Shown: positions 62,370 to 64,000 of the stretch, piece by piece
Numbering within the stretch: position 1 is the first letter of the stretch
How the letters are laid out: every line of letters starts with the position of its first letter
Source of the DNA: Ferroplasma acidiphilum
Lineage (GTDB): Archaea > Thermoplasmatota > Thermoplasmata > Thermoplasmatales > Thermoplasmataceae
Assembly (NCBI RefSeq): GCF_002078355.1
Contig: NZ_CP015363.1
Coordinates: 186,001-250,000 of the forward strand
Direction: 5' to 3'
DNA: 64,000 bases
Position numbers and translations under genes: made by a program
Notes under the pieces: generated by a model
Databases searched by the model: none
What the model was told of the DNA's origin: nothing
Seen by the model: only the letters and a program-made list of their open reading frames with translations

Positions 62370-63422
62370 TTATATTACTCCAGTCAGCTTTAATGCATTT
62401 CTGGAAACTTCCTCATTCAGGTCTGTTTCCCCAAGTATGGTATATCTCTGGGGCCTCAGCCGGTGGGCAATAGATAATGCCTTAATGGCGATTTCGTCCG
62501 GTATCCCATAATCCTTTGCCTTTGTTGATACACCTATTTTTTTGTATGTATCGTAAAGCATTTTCCAGTCTCCCCCGTGGAGATACATTGACACAAGAGA
62601 CCCCATTGCAACCTGTTCACCATGCATCGCATTTCCGCTTCCAAGAATTTCAAGTGCATGTGCAAATAAATGCTCGCTGCCACTGGCGGGTCTGGAAGAA
62701 CCGGCTATTGCCATTGCTGTACCCGATGCGAGTATCTGTTTTGTTATCATCCATATACTGGCTTCAAGCCCTGGCTGGATCATATTTGCATTTTCTATAA
62801 GCTCTCTGGATGAATATTCAGATATAACTGCGGCAGTAGTACTGAATATTTCGCCCTTTATACGGTTGGCCATTTTCCAGTCCATTACTGCGGTAATATT
62901 GGCTATTACGTCGGAAGCACCTGCAGCAGCAAAACGATATGGTGCCTTTGCCATGATTTCTGTATCTGCCACAATTGCAGTTGGCATTGCAGCTTCGATT
63001 GATAGGAACGATTTCCCATCATATATTGAAGCCCTGGGAGAAGCGATCCCATCATGGCTCGGAGCAGTAGGAAAACTTATAAAAGGAACATTTAAATCAA
63101 AGGCAATCTTTTTCCCCATGTCTATTTTAGATCCACCCCCAACACCAATAACGAGGCCTACTTTAATATCAGCTATTTCTTCTCTGGCACTTTTTATTGC
63201 ATCCATAGTTGCGTTGCCAGAAAATAAAACATAGTGCTTAAGTCCTTCCAGTTTATTCACCACAGCCTCACCGGCTATCCTGTATGTTTTTTGCCCTGTA
63301 ATTACCAAAATTGTTCCGGATTTCAAATTTTTCTCAGCCACTATGCGCATGCTATCTATGGCGTTGTGGCCTATGTAAACATCATTCGGGAAATGCATAG
63401 CCTTTGTTTTATTGAATTCCAT
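62370..63422 (-). CDS. egsA: sn-glycerol-1-phosphate dehydrogenase
   Basis: A 350-residue NAD(P)-dependent enzyme reducing dihydroxyacetone phosphate to sn-glycerol-1-phosphate, the stereochemically unique archaeal lipid backbone. PNDVYIGHNAIDSM and ILVITGQKTYRIAGEAV open the Rossmann part, GLVIGVGGGSKIDMGKKIAF is the NAD loop, and FPTAPSHDGIASPRASIYDG is the family signature. The zinc ligands are the Asp in ASDVIANI, the His in GSEHLFAHALEIL, and the His in NAMHGEQVAMGSLVSMYLHGGDW. Length is typical. Confidence 0.95.
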   Translation of the reverse strand: MEFNKTKAMHFPNDVYIGHNAIDSMRIVAEKNLKSGTILVITGQKTYRIAGEAVVNKLEGLKHYVLFSGNATMDAIKSAREEIADIKVGLVIGVGGGSKIDMGKKIAFDLNVPFISFPTAPSHDGIASPRASIYDGKSFLSIEAAMPTAIVADTEIMAKAPYRFAAAGASDVIANITAVMDWKMANRIKGEIFSTTAAVISEYSSRELIENANMIQPGLEASIWMITKQILASGTAMAIAGSSRPASGSEHLFAHALEILGSGNAMHGEQVAMGSLVSMYLHGGDWKMLYDTYKKIGVSTKAKDYGIPDEIAIKALSIAHRLRPQRYTILGETDLNEEVSRNALKLTGVI

Positions 63423-63646
63423 TGACTTATGATATTCAATTAGAATATAAATTTACGTATTACCGGCTTTTTTGAAGTTTTTCAATATACTTTCACCGGT
63501 TTTTATAAAACATTGAATTTTTTTATTCAATATACCGGAAATAAGAAATTTTGGAAGTATAAATTGTATGAAACTATTTTTATTATATGTTTATATATTA
63601 TCATGCAATTCGTAATGTTTAAATATGTCAGACAATTAATATTAAT

Positions 63647-64000
63647 ATGAACAGGTACAATACATTTTTTTCTGCTGGCCTTGCTATAGTGGTGCTGACA
63701 TACCTGTTTATTTTCCTTCTTCCTGGCAATAGCCTTTCAAAATATTTTCAATCCGGATACTATTACGGCATAATACCAAGAATATTTCCTATATTTTTAA
63801 TATTCGGTGATGTATTTGTTGTTGCCGGACTTCTATTCCCTCTCAGAAATTTCAATAAACATAAAGATTATCTTGTGACAGCAGCGGCAATTTTCATAGT
63901 TGCAGGAGTTTTATTTGCCCTGGTGCTTCATGTATCTCCCCTGGACGGAAGCCAGGATAATGGGCTTAAAGCGGGATACCTGATTGTTGAAGGTGTTATA
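63647..64000 (+). CDS. Partial DUF998-like membrane protein (cut by window end)
   Basis: The frame opens at ATG 63647 (MNRYNTFFSAGLAIVVLTYLFIF) and stays open to the right edge, 118 codons. Hydrophobic segments are at about 8-27, 46-62 and 77-95. The pattern of PGNSLSKYFQSGYYYG loop and DGSQDNGLKAGYLIVEGVI is reminiscent of DUF998-like multi-pass proteins. No function can be assigned. A TATA-like TTAAATATG runs about 20-28 bases before the ATG. Confidence 0.6.
   Translation, partial: MNRYNTFFSAGLAIVVLTYLFIFLLPGNSLSKYFQSGYYYGIIPRIFPIFLIFGDVFVVAGLLFPLRNFNKHKDYLVTAAAIFIVAGVLFALVLHVSPLDGSQDNGLKAGYLIVEGVI

Overview
The window comes from an acidophilic, cell-wall-less archaeon of the Thermoplasmata, most like Ferroplasma or a close relative. 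The evidence is low G+C, archaeal-type information genes (MCM, RpoD, PheT, AspRS, MBF1, fibrillarin, Nep1, pelota, archaeal RecJ), sn-glycerol-1-phosphate dehydrogenase for archaeal lipids, a 326-residue Ta0583-type archaeal actin, an S53 acid protease, and many TATA boxes only about 20-30 bases upstream of start codons, as in leaderless transcription.

Layout. 1-14.8 kb: membrane-protein fragment, a degenerate AlaX-like protein, truA, a double ribbon-helix-helix regulator, pheT, an amino-acid permease, a giant 2061-residue AglB oligosaccharyltransferase with a membrane-anchored partner, a RuvC-like protein and the archaeal actin. 14.8-16.4 kb: a gene-poor AT-rich stretch with tRNA-Cys(GCA) and two copies of an unusual palindromic element. 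16.4-22.8 kb: DUF488, HtpX-like protease, nep1, aldo/keto reductase, rpsO-recJ, radical SAM protein.

22.78-32.43 kb: an island in the 3' end of tRNA-Thr(GGT). An 18-bp copy of the tRNA 3' end lies at the far boundary, a tyrosine recombinase lies beside the tRNA, and a perfect 12-bp inverted repeat lies just inside both att cores. The cargo is a CDF metal transporter, a small Cys-rich ORF, a membrane protein, an intact IS with 24-bp inverted repeats and target duplication, several decayed transposases, an HsdM fragment and a truncated MFS transporter.

32.7-43.6 kb is housekeeping: ferredoxin, mcm-DUF424, the rpsM-rpsD-rpsK-rpoD operon, TauE/SafE exporter, nadK-JAMM, pelota, Mut7-C, ubiX. 43.0-54.9 kb holds secreted and catabolic functions: S53 protease, MetE-core pair, S66 and M20 peptidases, ROK kinase, NfeD-like membrane protein, PLP enzyme for Cys/Met metabolism. 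55-64 kb: aspS, fibrillarin, mbf1, CopD-like membrane protein, the UPF0179-GTPase-rpsL-rpsG operon, G1P dehydrogenase and a membrane protein cut by the window end.

All homology statements come from motif recognition by eye; no search was run.
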